NCBI RefSeq assembly: GCF_900108335.1
Contig: NZ_FNVT01000007.1
Span: forward strand, 310,001-374,000
Length of the DNA stretch: 64,000 nucleotides
Origin: Nonomuraea solani
GTDB taxonomy: Bacteria > Actinomycetota > Actinomycetes > Streptosporangiales > Streptosporangiaceae
Direction: 5' to 3'
Shown: positions 47,683-55,078 of the stretch, piece by piece
Layout of the letters: each line of letters starts with the position of its first letter
How positions within the stretch are numbered: the first letter of the stretch is position 1
Made by a program: the position numbers and the translations under genes
The notes under the pieces: model-generated
What the model was told of the DNA's origin: nothing
What the model saw: the letters and a program-made list of their open reading frames with translations, nothing else
Databases searched by the model: none

Positions 47683-47711
47683 AGGACACCCGGGTTCGGG
47701 TGCGGTACAAC
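47683..47711 (+). promoter_or_regulatory. promoter of the leaderless gene at 47718
   Basis: AGGACA (47683-47688), 17-bp spacer, TACAAC (47706-47711), then 6 nt to the ATG. This gives a -35/-10 pair with a leaderless start and separates the next operon from the molybdoenzyme operon. Confidence 0.45.
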
Positions 47712-47717
47712 GCTGGT

Positions 47718-48224
47718 ATGGGTCCCTCCCCGATCGAGGTCAGCGTCGGCGCGCCGCGCCTGTTCTGGGCCGTCGAGGGATCGGCGCGCCGGATCTACGG
47801 GCACGCGGGCAGCCTCGACGGGGTGACCGTGCACGGGCGCGGGGTCAGGCTGCCGATCAGCGTGGCCAACACGACCGGGTCGCCCGTGGAGTTCCCCGGG
47901 ATTCAGGTGGTGGCGCGGCGGGGGCAGGACGGCTATCCCCCTTCCCTGCGCTACGACCGGCTGGAGACCGGCCTCGGGTCCGCGCGGCTGCCCCTCGAAG
48001 GCGAAGGCCGCCGGGTGCGCCTCACTTCACCGGGCGCGGAGGGCTGCACGGTGGCCGTCGCCGGCAGCCGCTGCACGCTGCCGGCGGGGGCCGCGCGAGG
48101 GTTCGACCTCTTCGTCGAGGCGGCGGTCAGCGGGCTCTGGGAGTGCTCGCTCGACGTCGCGCCCGGGCCGTCGGGCGGGAGCGAGCGCATCGGCTCCTTC
48201 CTCGTGCTGCTCAGGGGCAGGTAG
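47718..48224 (+). CDS. unrecognised 168-residue beta-rich protein
   Basis: Nothing recognised. The sequence is rich in alternating hydrophobic residues and glycine, with an interior I-Y-G-H-A-G-S-L and two cysteines (E-G-C-T, S-R-C-T). It lacks a signal peptide or TM. The frame is open upstream to 47604 but the ATG at 47718 has a promoter 6 nt before it. It ends immediately before the next gene (TAG then ATG), so it is the first of a three-gene operon. Confidence 0.6.
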   Translation: MGPSPIEVSVGAPRLFWAVEGSARRIYGHAGSLDGVTVHGRGVRLPISVANTTGSPVEFPGIQVVARRGQDGYPPSLRYDRLETGLGSARLPLEGEGRRVRLTSPGAEGCTVAVAGSRCTLPAGAARGFDLFVEAAVSGLWECSLDVAPGPSGGSERIGSFLVLLRGR

Positions 48225-49658
48225 ATGGCCCGGCCGGCGCTCCTGGGCGGTCTGCGGCTGCGCGCGGAGCTGGAGGAGCGGTGCCGTACGGTCGAGGGCG
48301 CCCTGGCCGTCGACTTCGCCTCTCTCGTGTCGGTCACCTGGCTCACCGTGCCGGACGTGATCGAGGTCCTGGAGGCGGTCGCGCTGCGGGAGATCGAGGA
48401 CCGGCGGGCGGCCCGGCGGGAGTCGCACCACCGGCGCCTGACCGAACTGCGGCCTGCCATGCCCGAGCCCGAGGTCCCGTACGAGCTGCCGGAGTTCACC
48501 GAGCGCTTCCAGGGGCTGCTCGAATGCGTCCGTCTCCATGCCGAGCTGGGCGAACTGGACGAGGTCATGGAGCTGGCCAACCTCGGGGCCGCCTTCGTCA
48601 TGGACCCCGAGATGGAGCGCAACCCGCTGCTCGACAACCTGGCCGGCGAACTGCTCTGGGCGGTCGCGGACGGGCTGGCCGTGGAGTCGTACTACGTGCG
48701 GGCGCTGGATTACTTCGGGGCGGCGAGCGAGATGCTGCACGCCACGCGCATGCCGCTGGACGTGCGGCGCTCGATGGACCTGCTGATCGCCGAACGCTGC
48801 CTGCGGCTGCTGGAGGCCGGGCTGCCGATGGAGGAAGACCTGCTGGGCCGGGCGGGCGCGGCACTGACGCGCATCGACCCGTCCTACGACCGGCTGCCCG
48901 AGGTGGCGGCGGCCAGGTTCGCGGTGGCCCGGCTCGCTTCGGACCGGCCGGTCCTGGCACGGCTGGCGTCCCGGCCGTCGCTGAGCCCGGCCGTCCGGCG
49001 GGCGGCGGAACTGCTGGCCGGTCTGGACGGGGTGGCGGCCTGGGACGCCGAGTTCGGCCCGTTCGCGGCCCCGATCTACGCCGAGTGCCACGACATCGGC
49101 CTCGGACGCGCCTTCGCCCACTTCTCCATGGACGTCCTGCCGGGCGGCGAGGCCGGCCACCGTTCGGCCCGCATCGGCGACGTCGAGCTGGCCGAGGCCC
49201 TGTGCGACGAGCTCACCGCCGCCATCCACCGCTGGTCCGGCGCGGCACCGGCCGCCGGTGCGGCCTTCGTCCGCGACGGACTGCGGCTCCCGCTCCGGCG
49301 GGCGGTGCCCACGGCGGCCATGCACGTCCTCCTCCCCTTCGCCCGCCGCCCGCCCGACCAGGCGCCGGAGTCCGTACGGTTCCTCTTCGGGCTGGGCGTG
49401 GACCGGACCCTGCCGGCACACGTGGACCGCATGCTCTGGTTCTTCGACACCACCGGCGCCGAGACCGGGGGGATGGAGAGCGAGGCGGCGCTGGCCTGTG
49501 CGGCGATCCTGGTCGGCCACGCCCGTCGGCTCCTCCCACCCGGCGCGCTGACCCGCTATGTCGGCCACCTCGAACTGGGCGACTCCCACGAGGAGGCCCT
49601 GTCCCGCGCGCGACGAGGCGTGCCCCTGGACCCGGCCCACGAGCAGGCCACCTCATGA
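48225..49658 (+). CDS. unrecognised 477-residue alpha-helical protein
   Basis: No family is recognised. The N-terminal about 230 residues are highly charged and helical (for example E-E-R-C-R-T-V-E-G and D-E-V-M-E-L-A-N-L-G), like TPR-type or regulatory helical proteins. The C-terminal half has hydrophobic and acidic stretches with a Glu/Asp-rich end. Arrangement of the flanking small proteins suggests a complex of three partners. It starts directly at the previous stop. Confidence 0.6.
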   Translation: MARPALLGGLRLRAELEERCRTVEGALAVDFASLVSVTWLTVPDVIEVLEAVALREIEDRRAARRESHHRRLTELRPAMPEPEVPYELPEFTERFQGLLECVRLHAELGELDEVMELANLGAAFVMDPEMERNPLLDNLAGELLWAVADGLAVESYYVRALDYFGAASEMLHATRMPLDVRRSMDLLIAERCLRLLEAGLPMEEDLLGRAGAALTRIDPSYDRLPEVAAARFAVARLASDRPVLARLASRPSLSPAVRRAAELLAGLDGVAAWDAEFGPFAAPIYAECHDIGLGRAFAHFSMDVLPGGEAGHRSARIGDVELAEALCDELTAAIHRWSGAAPAAGAAFVRDGLRLPLRRAVPTAAMHVLLPFARRPPDQAPESVRFLFGLGVDRTLPAHVDRMLWFFDTTGAETGGMESEAALACAAILVGHARRLLPPGALTRYVGHLELGDSHEEALSRARRGVPLDPAHEQATS

Positions 49659-50512
49659 GCTCGGGGTCGTGGCAGGGTGGGCGGCCCCTGGAGGAGGCGT
49701 GCTTCCGGCAGGTGGCCTCGCTGCTGGCGCTCATGGGGTCGGCGGGGAATCTGCTGGCCCGGCGGCTGAGCGAGCTGCGCGGGGACGGCAGGCCGTTCGA
49801 GCGGTGGTGGCCCGACGTGCGCGCGGACCGTACGTACTGGGCGTGCCTGACCCACGGCGACCCGGCGCCCGCGACCGCCGGTCAGCTCGCGCTGGCCTGC
49901 CTGCTGCTCGGCAGAGGGCTGCACCGCCGGGGCACCCTGCTCATCCGGCTCGCCCGGCCCTTCGCCGACCCCGGCACCCTGGACGTCCTGGGCGAGCTGA
50001 TCGACGAGGTGAGCTGGCGGGGCGGCGAACTGGCGGCCGCCCTGGAACCGGGCCTGGCCGCCCACGACCGGGGAGACCACACAGCGGCACTGGAAAACCA
50101 CGCCGCGGTGGCCGCCCGCTGGCCGAACGACCCCTGGCCCAGGCACGAACAGGCCCTGGCCTTGTTCGCCCTGGACCCGGCCCCAGCCACGGACGCGGCT
50201 CAGGGCGCGGACAGAGCCCGGCATCCGGCCGTCGTGGCGGCGCTGGAGCGGGATCCGTTCTACTACCGGACCCTGCTCGTGGCGGACCCGGAGCGGGCCG
50301 AGCTGGTCAGGACGTCCATCGAGCCGGTGACCGAGAACGACGATCTCAGCCCGGCGGCCCTCGTCGGGTTCGCCGACGCGGCGGCGCGCATCGATCCCTG
50401 GTCGGCCGCGCACGCCCGGGTTCTCCTCGGCCACCTCGGGATTCCCCAAGACCTGCGGGCGGCGCTCGGCGAGCTGGGCATCGACGTCCCTGAGGCGTCT
50501 CCGGTTGAGTAG
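49655..50512 (+). CDS. unrecognised 285-residue helical protein
   Basis: No family recognised. It is helical and Ala/Leu-rich, with a central segment H-D-R-G-D-H-T-A-A-L-E-N-H-A-A-V-A that looks like a TPR-type repeat. Its ATG overlaps the previous stop codon (4 bp), so it is translationally coupled. A perfect 6-bp inverted repeat (TGAGTA-GGGGG-TACTCA) at 50506-50522 spans its stop codon. Confidence 0.6.
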   Translation: MSSGSWQGGRPLEEACFRQVASLLALMGSAGNLLARRLSELRGDGRPFERWWPDVRADRTYWACLTHGDPAPATAGQLALACLLLGRGLHRRGTLLIRLARPFADPGTLDVLGELIDEVSWRGGELAAALEPGLAAHDRGDHTAALENHAAVAARWPNDPWPRHEQALALFALDPAPATDAAQGADRARHPAVVAALERDPFYYRTLLVADPERAELVRTSIEPVTENDDLSPAALVGFADAAARIDPWSAAHARVLLGHLGIPQDLRAALGELGIDVPEASPVE

Positions 50513-50541
50513 GGGGTACTCATCCCGTCCCGGCGCGGGAC
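50506..50541. terminator. two small inverted repeats at operon end
   Basis: TGAGTA-GGGGG-TACTCA (50506-50522) overlaps the stop codon, and GTCCCG-GCG-CGGGAC (50527-50541) follows at once. Together they could terminate the three-gene operon, or the second could be a binding site for the next promoter. Confidence 0.4.
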
Positions 50542-50593
50542 ACCGATCCTGAGGGCGAGTCAGGAATTTCGGCGACGCTTCTCGGGATGATCC

Positions 50594-51457
50594 ATGACAC
50601 CATCGCGGTCACGTTTGCTCATCATGGCGGGCGTCCTCACCCTCGTGGGGGCCTTCGGGGTCGTCTGGCTGGTCGGCGTGGCGACGGGCGGCGGCGACGG
50701 GCGGCTCACCGGCGCCCCAGGAGGTACGTCGGAGGACGTCCGGCCCGGCGCCACCGGAGAAGAGCCCGGCGAACAGGCCACGGACGGTGCGGAGCAGGGT
50801 TCGGACGGCGGCCAGGGCTCGGACGGCGAGCAGGGTTCGCGAGGTGGTCAGGGGCGGTCTGGGAGGTCTCCTGGGTCGTCGGGCAACGGCCGGCAGAGCG
50901 TCACCTGGAACGGCATCCATCTCGACGGCAGCGGCGGCGGGGGCTGCATGAAGGTCATCAACAAGACCTCCACCCCCGGGGTGATCGAGTCGGTGTCCTT
51001 CCTGGTCGAGTCGGGGCCGGGGAAGGCCACCGTCCGGTCCGGCGCCGGGCACTGTGAGCGCGACGGCGATCCGTCGTGCCAGGGCGTCATGCTGAGGCCC
51101 GGTACCCAGTGCATCGCGGGAGCCCAGGTCAGCGGTCCCGCCTCCGAGACGGCGTACGTGCTGAGGGCTCAGGTCCGGTACCGGTACGTGTGCGTCGACC
51201 CCGAGGACTCGCCCTGTGACGAGGTCGGCGACTGGAAAGGCCCGCCGCCGACGGCCGAAAGGCCGATCACGATCAGCGGCACCACCGACGACGTCCCCCC
51301 GATGAGCGTCTCCATCGAAGGGCCCTCCTCCCCCGACGAGGAGTCCCCGAGCCCGTCCCCGGACGACGCCGAGCAGCCCGACACGTCGGCCACGGACGAG
51401 GAGTCGAGCAACTCGGACGCTCCCGCCGAAAGCGCCGCCCCGGCGCCGGAGGAATGA
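50594..51457 (+). CDS. membrane-anchored or secreted low-complexity protein
   Basis: A 287-residue protein. Residues 8-28 form a single hydrophobic segment (signal anchor). Residues 30-98 are Gly/Ser/Glu/Asp-rich low complexity. A small domain with five cysteines at about 115-215 follows (G-C-M-K, H-C-E-R, S-C-Q-G, Q-C-I-A, V-C-V-D), then an acidic Ser/Pro/Glu tail. Disulfide-bonded external domain is likely. No family identified. It is coupled to the next gene by an ATGA overlap. Confidence 0.6.
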   Translation: MTPSRSRLLIMAGVLTLVGAFGVVWLVGVATGGGDGRLTGAPGGTSEDVRPGATGEEPGEQATDGAEQGSDGGQGSDGEQGSRGGQGRSGRSPGSSGNGRQSVTWNGIHLDGSGGGGCMKVINKTSTPGVIESVSFLVESGPGKATVRSGAGHCERDGDPSCQGVMLRPGTQCIAGAQVSGPASETAYVLRAQVRYRYVCVDPEDSPCDEVGDWKGPPPTAERPITISGTTDDVPPMSVSIEGPSSPDEESPSPSPDDAEQPDTSATDEESSNSDAPAESAAPAPEE

Positions 51458-52440
51458 TGACGAGCAAGGCGGCCGCGGAGGAGACAGAGCCCGGCCCGGC
51501 GCCGGACCGGGCCGGCCCTGAGCAGACCGGCGCTGAGCAGACCGGCCCTGAGCAGACCGACGCGGGAGCGGCGGCTGATGGGCAGGAGCCGGTCTCGGTG
51601 CGGATGCGGCAGTTGGCCGAGGCCGCCGGGCCCACCACGCTGGCCACCGCGCTGCTGATCTACTTCGGTTACATCGCCACCCGCGCCCGCTTCGCGTATT
51701 TCGGTATCTCCATCGACATGACCGGCATGTCCAACCAGACCCTGCTCCTCCTCGGCCTGGAGGTCGTCTACGTCCCCGCCACCATCATGTGCCTGAGCGC
51801 CCTGCTGGCCATCGGCGCCCACACCCTGCTCACCCGCCAGATCGCCCGCCACCCCGGCGACACGGTCAACGCCTTCCTCGCCGCCGTCATCGGGCTCGTC
51901 GGCACCCTCCTGATCGCCCGCGCCCTGATCGGGATCTTCCTGGAGGGCACGGAAACCAGTGTGACGATCAACGTCACCCCTTTGGCGCTGGCGTTCGGCC
52001 CGGTCACCGTCGCGTACGCGATCCACCTCCAGGGCAGGAACCGTGGCCGCCCGCTGATCTCGAAGCGGCTGGCCAGGAACGGCGTCGTCAGCGTCCTCGG
52101 CCTGGCCCTGGCCGGTCTGCTCTGGTTCTCGACCACGGTCGCGTGGGCGTACGGCACCGGCAGGGGCGAAGACGACGTACGCGAGCTCCCCCACCGGCCC
52201 GAGGTCATCCTCGACCTCAAGGAGCCCCTGCAGGGCACCCCGTCGGGCATCGCCTACACCCCGCTCCCCAGCACCGCCAAGGACCCGGCCTTCGCGCACC
52301 GCTACCGCGGGTTCCGGCTGCTCCTGGCCGCCGGGGGCCGGCTGTTCCTGGTGGGTTCGGCCTGGACGCTCGGCCGGGACCAGACGATCGTGGTGCCGTA
52401 CGACGGAAGCACCCGCGTCCAGCTCGTCCCGCAGCCGTGA
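51454..52440 (+). CDS. multi-pass membrane protein of unknown function
   Basis: A 328-residue protein. The first 50 residues are a Glu/Ala/Pro linker containing five-residue repeats (P-E-Q-T-G / A-E-Q-T-G / P-E-Q-T-D). Four or five TM segments follow at about 60-78, 93-120, 135-158, 168-188 and 205-225, then a soluble C-terminal domain of about 100 residues. Start ATG overlaps the previous stop. It probably works with the exported partner just upstream. Function unknown. Confidence 0.65.
   Translation: MMTSKAAAEETEPGPAPDRAGPEQTGAEQTGPEQTDAGAAADGQEPVSVRMRQLAEAAGPTTLATALLIYFGYIATRARFAYFGISIDMTGMSNQTLLLLGLEVVYVPATIMCLSALLAIGAHTLLTRQIARHPGDTVNAFLAAVIGLVGTLLIARALIGIFLEGTETSVTINVTPLALAFGPVTVAYAIHLQGRNRGRPLISKRLARNGVVSVLGLALAGLLWFSTTVAWAYGTGRGEDDVRELPHRPEVILDLKEPLQGTPSGIAYTPLPSTAKDPAFAHRYRGFRLLLAAGGRLFLVGSAWTLGRDQTIVVPYDGSTRVQLVPQP
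51518..51562 (+). repeat. 15-bp tandem repeat, three copies, in the membrane-protein gene
   Basis: CTGAGCAGACCGGC-type units begin at 51518, 51533 and 51548. They encode the five-residue linker repeats and could expand or contract without frameshift. Confidence 0.75.
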
Positions 52441-52473
52441 CGCCACGCTCTGGGCGGGCGCGCGGATCGTGCC

Positions 52474-52479
52474 TACGCT
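52474..52479 (+). promoter_or_regulatory. -10 box candidate for the gene at 52509
   Basis: TACGCT, followed by a short leader with a G-rich Shine-Dalgarno (GGGGGTGGGA) before the ATG at 52509. GGCG-GTAT-CGCC lies between them as a small inverted repeat. Confidence 0.35.
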
Positions 52480-52508
52480 AGGCGGTATCGCCATCTACGG
52501 GGGTGGGA

Positions 52509-53726
52509 ATGGGGCACTATCGGTACGCATTCCACATCGCACTCGACGGCAACGGGCTCAACGGGCTGGAGGGCAGGGCGGGGGTCTGCGCCTTCCTGTA
52601 CGACCCGGACACCGAACGGTACGCGTACAAGATCAATTACTTCGACGGGGTGTCCGGCGGCCACGCCGTCAGCGTCAGCCCGAACCGGCAGCTCGGCTTC
52701 CTCGGCAACGTCGGCCAGCACCTGCTCTTCTACGACACGGCCACCCTCCGCGAGGAGGACCGCTTCTCCACGCTGCGGCTGGAGCCGGTCGACGCGGCCA
52801 TCAAGAGCAGCACGCACATCGTCTGGCTGAACGAGCGCGAGGGCGTGAGCGCCATCGGCGAGAACCTGTGGCGTTTCGACGTGGACCGCCTGACCAAGGC
52901 CGAGTGCCTGGGCCGGCACGCGCTGAAGCTGCCGCACGCCATCAACCGCACGGCCTCGGGCCGCTACCTGGTGTACGGCGGCATGGACCACCCCACCAGG
53001 GGCGAGGCCCGCGAGGTCGGCATCTTCGACCTGGAGACCGGGCGGGCCCGCCGGGTGGAGTTACCGACGACCTGCTGGCACGTGGCCGCGCATCCGCGCG
53101 AGGACCGCTTCTACGCCCTGTCGTTCCGGGTACGCCCGCAGGAGGGCCACGACTGGCACGAGTGGGCGATGGCGTACTTCAAGGAGTACGTCTTCGAGAT
53201 CGACGCCGAGTCCGGGCAGGTACGCCGGCACTGGGCCTCGGGCCTGGACACCCCGGCGCACGTCAACTCCGACGTCTGCGTGTCCGACCACGAGCTGATC
53301 TACTGCAACGGCGGCAGCGGGACCATCGTGATGATCGATCTGGAGAGCCTGTCGGCGTACCGGATCATCGACGAGCGGCCCTCGCTGGGCGAGCAGTTCC
53401 GGGCGGGACGGCAGGCGGTGCGCCAGGTGACCGACGCCTTCACGCGCGGCTCGCCCGCCCCGAGCGGCAAGCACTTCCTCGGCGCGCTGCGGGTGTCGCG
53501 CGGCACGCTGCTGGACTCGGTGTACGCCTGCCGCCTCTCCGGCGACCAGAGCCTGCTCTTCACCGCCAACCGGGGCCTGAACACGATCACGGTGTACGAC
53601 TACCCGGCCAACACCGTACGGCTGCGCGTGCGGATGCCCGATCTGCAGAGGTACGACCCCGGCCTGCCCACCTGGGCCGACCCGCGGCTGGGATTCCACC
53701 ACAGCACACTCCTGGAGGACGCATGA
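52509..53726 (+). CDS. beta-propeller-like cytoplasmic protein
   Basis: A 405-residue protein without a signal peptide. It has repeated strand patterns with D/G-rich turns typical of a propeller: A-F-L-Y-D-P-D-T, L-L-F-Y-D-T-A-T-L, L-W-R-F-D-V-D-R-L, V-G-I-F-D-L-E-T-G, V-F-E-I-D-A-E-S-G, I-V-M-I-D-L-E-S-L and I-T-V-Y-D-Y-P-A-N. These seven blades look like a quinoprotein/YVTN-type scaffold. The function is unknown. ATG 52509 was chosen for its Shine-Dalgarno. The next gene overlaps its stop by 4 bp. Confidence 0.65.
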   Translation: MGHYRYAFHIALDGNGLNGLEGRAGVCAFLYDPDTERYAYKINYFDGVSGGHAVSVSPNRQLGFLGNVGQHLLFYDTATLREEDRFSTLRLEPVDAAIKSSTHIVWLNEREGVSAIGENLWRFDVDRLTKAECLGRHALKLPHAINRTASGRYLVYGGMDHPTRGEAREVGIFDLETGRARRVELPTTCWHVAAHPREDRFYALSFRVRPQEGHDWHEWAMAYFKEYVFEIDAESGQVRRHWASGLDTPAHVNSDVCVSDHELIYCNGGSGTIVMIDLESLSAYRIIDERPSLGEQFRAGRQAVRQVTDAFTRGSPAPSGKHFLGALRVSRGTLLDSVYACRLSGDQSLLFTANRGLNTITVYDYPANTVRLRVRMPDLQRYDPGLPTWADPRLGFHHSTLLEDA

Positions 53727-54067
53727 CGACCACGAGCGACGACGTCTTCTCGCGCTACCTGAACGCCCAGCTCGACATGTGGCGCGTCGCCCTGGGCACC
53801 GCCGACGAGCTGCTGCGGGCGGGCGTGTCGATCCGTACGGGCGGCGCGGCGCTGGACTTCATCACCAAGGAGACGCCCGAGCAGGCCGCCAGAATGGCCT
53901 CGGCCGCCGTGGACTACACCGAGGCGCTGACGGCGCTGGGCAGGGACTTCAGCACCCGGCTCGTCGAGCACGTACGCCAGGCCGGGGGCGATACGACACG
54001 CGGGGATCAGGCCGGGGGCGGGACGACGCGCGGTGGTGGTGCCGGGAAGAGTTCGCGGGCCTCGTAG
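53723..54067 (+). CDS. unrecognised 114-residue helical protein coupled to the propeller gene
   Basis: Residues 1-85 are helical (for example A-Q-L-D-M-W-R-V-A-L-G-T-A-D-E-L-L, then M-A-S-A-A-V-D-Y-T-E-A-L), in the style of phasin-like or granule-associated helices, but no match is claimed. The last 30 residues are a Gly/Thr/Arg-rich repeat (T-T-R-G, T-T-R-G-G). Its ATG overlaps the propeller gene stop, so the two are translated together. Its 3' end overlaps the convergent epimerase gene by 61 bp. Confidence 0.6.
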   Translation: MTTTSDDVFSRYLNAQLDMWRVALGTADELLRAGVSIRTGGAALDFITKETPEQAARMASAAVDYTEALTALGRDFSTRLVEHVRQAGGDTTRGDQAGGGTTRGGGAGKSSRAS

Positions 54068-55047
54068 ACCTCGGGGAGCGGCCGTAGCCAGGCGCGGACG
54101 GGTCTGGGCACGTGGTCGCTGGTGATCAGCCAGCTCAGTGCCCCGGCCAGGGCGCGCCTGACCGGCATCGGGGCGTACCCGAGTGCCGCCGCGCGCTCGT
54201 GCCCGTACCAGAAGCGGCGGCCGATGGTGGCCGCCTCGGCGCGGGTGGACAGGGCGGGGCCGCCGGTGAGCCGCGCGGCCAGCTCCAGCACCGAGGCGCC
54301 GACGTACGCGCTGGTGTGGGTGGCGGTCAGGCCGGGGCCGTGGGTTCCGCACAGTTCGGAGACCAGCTCGTGGATCCGCCGCCAGGTGAGGTTCTCGCCG
54401 CCCAGCAGGTAGCGCCGCCCCGGTACGCCGTGCTCGGCCAGCAGCAGGTGCCCGTCGCCGACGTCGCGGGCCGCGACGAGGTTGCCGCCGCCGGGGAACG
54501 TCGTGCGCAGCGGGTCGAGCAGATAGCGCACGAGCAGCGCGTTGCTGGGCACCAGCCGGTGATCGGGGCCGCCGATCACCACGGTCGGGCAGGCCACGAC
54601 GACCTCCAGGGCCAGCTCCCCGGCCAGGCGCAGGGCGAGCGCCTCCTGTTCGGCCTTGGCGGCGAAGTAGGCGGGCATGCCGTCGAGCACGGGGTCGTCG
54701 TCCTCGCCGGCGCCGCAGGTCACCGAGGAGGAGGTCACGACCAGGCGGTTCACGCCGGCGTCGGCGGCGGCCAGCAGGACCGCCTCGGTGCCGGCGACGT
54801 TGACCTCGCGGGTGTCCTCGGCGTACGAGAACGCGCCGGCGCAGTGCACGACCACGTCACACCCCTCGAACGCGGCCCGCAACCGCGCCGGCCGCCCCAG
54901 GTCCGCGACGGCCAGCTCGGTCCCGGCCAGCTCCCGCGTCCGGCTGGTCGCCCGCACGACCGCCCGCACGTCGTGGCCCGCCCGCGCGAACGCCCGCACC
55001 ACATGCCCGCCCACCAGCCCGGACGCCCCGGTAACCGCCGCCTTCAC
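54007..55047 (-). CDS. NAD-dependent epimerase/dehydratase family protein
   Basis: A 346-residue extended SDR. N-terminal T-G-A-S-G-L-V-G (about residues 6-13), D-V-V-V-H-C-A-G near the end of beta-4, Ser in V-T-S-S-S-V-T, and the catalytic Tyr-Lys in P-A-Y-F-A-A-K-A-E-Q-E. It resembles the hopanoid-associated HpnA or dihydroflavonol-reductase type. Function is not clear. GTG start at 55047, 32 bp after the end of the upstream gene, so it may be the last gene of the 64-54 kb minus-strand operon. Confidence 0.84.
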   Translation of the reverse strand: MKAAVTGASGLVGGHVVRAFARAGHDVRAVVRATSRTRELAGTELAVADLGRPARLRAAFEGCDVVVHCAGAFSYAEDTREVNVAGTEAVLLAAADAGVNRLVVTSSSVTCGAGEDDDPVLDGMPAYFAAKAEQEALALRLAGELALEVVVACPTVVIGGPDHRLVPSNALLVRYLLDPLRTTFPGGGNLVAARDVGDGHLLLAEHGVPGRRYLLGGENLTWRRIHELVSELCGTHGPGLTATHTSAYVGASVLELAARLTGGPALSTRAEAATIGRRFWYGHERAAALGYAPMPVRRALAGALSWLITSDHVPRPVRAWLRPLPEVYEARELFPAPPPRVVPPPA

Positions 55048-55078
55048 CCCAGCCCCGCCTCCCGCCCCGCCCCACCCC

